13,674 nt of DNA from JAJPHJ01 sp035622315 (lineage in GTDB: Bacteria; Vulcanimicrobiota; Vulcanimicrobiia; Eremiobacterales; Eremiobacteraceae), in contig DASPVP010000100.1 in NCBI GenBank assembly GCA_035622315.1, forward strand, positions 1 to 13,674. Reading direction: 5' to 3'. Of this stretch, positions 13,072 through 13,674 are shown piece by piece. The position numbers and the translations under genes were made by a program. The notes below the pieces were generated by a model that saw nothing but the letters and a program-made list of their open reading frames with translations, was not told the origin of the DNA and did no database searches. Positions within the stretch are counted from its first letter, which is position 1. Each line of letters begins with the position of its first letter.

Positions 13072-13674
13072 CAAATCCGCCGAGGCACGCGAGAGCACGC
13101 GGCTTGATGTGGCCGTGGCCGCGGCGGGCGGGATCTCTCGCGAGCGAGCGCAGGCGTTGATCCTGGCGGGAGCGGTCCGCGTCGACGGCGAGACCCGACG
13201 CAAGCCGAGCGTCACCGTTCCACGAGCTGCCACGATCGAGATTCTCGCTCGCCAGCGTTTCGTAAGCCGCGGCGCGCTCAAGCTCGAACGCGCCCTCGAC
13301 GTCTTCGACTGGCCGGTCGAGGGTCTTCGCTGCCTCGACGTGGGCGCTTCCACCGGCGGTTTCACCGACTGCCTCTTACAGCGGGGCGCAGCGTGCGTCG
13401 TCGCGGTGGATGTGGGTTATGGCCATCTCGCTTGGAGCTTGCGCAACGATCCGCGAGTGACGCTCTTCGAGCGGACGAACTTCCGCAATGCCGAAGTCAG
13501 CGCGCTCGGCGCCCCGTTCGCATTCGCGTGCGCCGATGTCTCGTTCATCTCGCTCGTCAAGCTCGCCACCAAGCTCAGCGAGGCGCTCGCGCAAAGGGCC
13601 AAGGTCGTGGCGCTCGTCAAGCCCCAGTTCGAGGTTGGTCGCGAAGCCGTCGAACGCGGCGGCGTGGTTCGAAG
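13034..13674 (+). CDS. tlyA: TlyA family rRNA 2'-O-methyltransferase (3' end outside window)
   Basis: TlyA proteins (also labelled hemolysin A) are SAM-dependent methylases; the mycobacterial enzyme 2'-O-methylates cytidines in 16S and 23S rRNA and affects capreomycin sensitivity. The frame stays open from ATG 13034 to the window end, 213 codons, and has no stop inside the window. An S4 RNA-binding domain (about 24-85) begins RLDVAVAAAGGISRERAQ, with VSRGALKLERAL linking to the methylase. The SAM site is LDVGASTGGFTDCLLQRGA (101-119), followed by AVDVGYGHLAW, ADVSFISL and KPQFEVGRE (196 onward). The last 40-60 residues, including the final catalytic acid, are beyond the edge. The next in-frame start candidate (GTG 13109) would cut the S4 domain, so 13034 is chosen even though it overlaps xseB by 38 nt. 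xseB-tlyA proximity is common in Gram-positive genomes. Whether the rRNA targets are the same is inference. Confidence 0.95.
   Translation, partial: MTAACWTKKTGRSKSAEARESTRLDVAVAAAGGISRERAQALILAGAVRVDGETRRKPSVTVPRAATIEILARQRFVSRGALKLERALDVFDWPVEGLRCLDVGASTGGFTDCLLQRGAACVVAVDVGYGHLAWSLRNDPRVTLFERTNFRNAEVSALGAPFAFACADVSFISLVKLATKLSEALAQRAKVVALVKPQFEVGREAVERGGVVR

Noticed and set aside
12124..13365. 413-codon open frame on the minus strand opposite xseA, xseB and tlyA
   Set aside because: It spans three well-identified + strand genes and reads as Arg/Ser/Ala-rich noise, typical of an antisense shadow in GC-rich DNA.

Overview
The window is GC-rich bacterial chromosome, densely coding, with every supported gene on the + strand. 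No rRNA, tRNA, CRISPR array or insertion sequence is visible. TonB and ExbD proteins with long Pro/Thr linkers point to a diderm bacterium. The accB-accC-nusB-xseA-xseB-tlyA order recalls the arrangement in Bacillus and relatives. Together these suggest a high-GC diderm lineage outside Proteobacteria and on the Terrabacteria side, for example Eremiobacterota/WPS-2. This taxonomic guess is inference.

Region 1 (1-2205) is an energy-transduction block. It holds the tail of one ExbD/TolR protein, a complete second ExbD, a TonB, a strong intrinsic terminator (about 1396-1431), and then a second, paralogous TonB. The terminator separates the two tonB genes.

Region 2 (2268-13674) is a tightly packed run of housekeeping genes. 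In order these are uppP (undecaprenyl-PP phosphatase), moaC and a MogA/MoaB-type gene (molybdenum cofactor), folC-folP-folB (folate), an AccB-like gene and accC (acetyl-CoA carboxylase), nusB (transcription), a class A penicillin-binding protein, xseA-xseB (exonuclease VII) and tlyA (rRNA methylase, cut by the window end). Most junctions overlap by 1-38 nt or lie within a few bases, so the run is probably one operon or several coupled ones. UppP and the PBP both serve the lipid II/peptidoglycan cycle. FolC, FolP and FolB cover three folate steps. XseA and XseB are the two subunits of one enzyme.

The most notable anomaly is the AccB-like protein at 6763-7362. It has an otherwise recognisable biotin-carrier domain, but the biotin-accepting lysine of the EAMKM motif is replaced by arginine (EALRL). 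The AccC next to it looks fully intact. There is no gene-free stretch longer than 300 bases.
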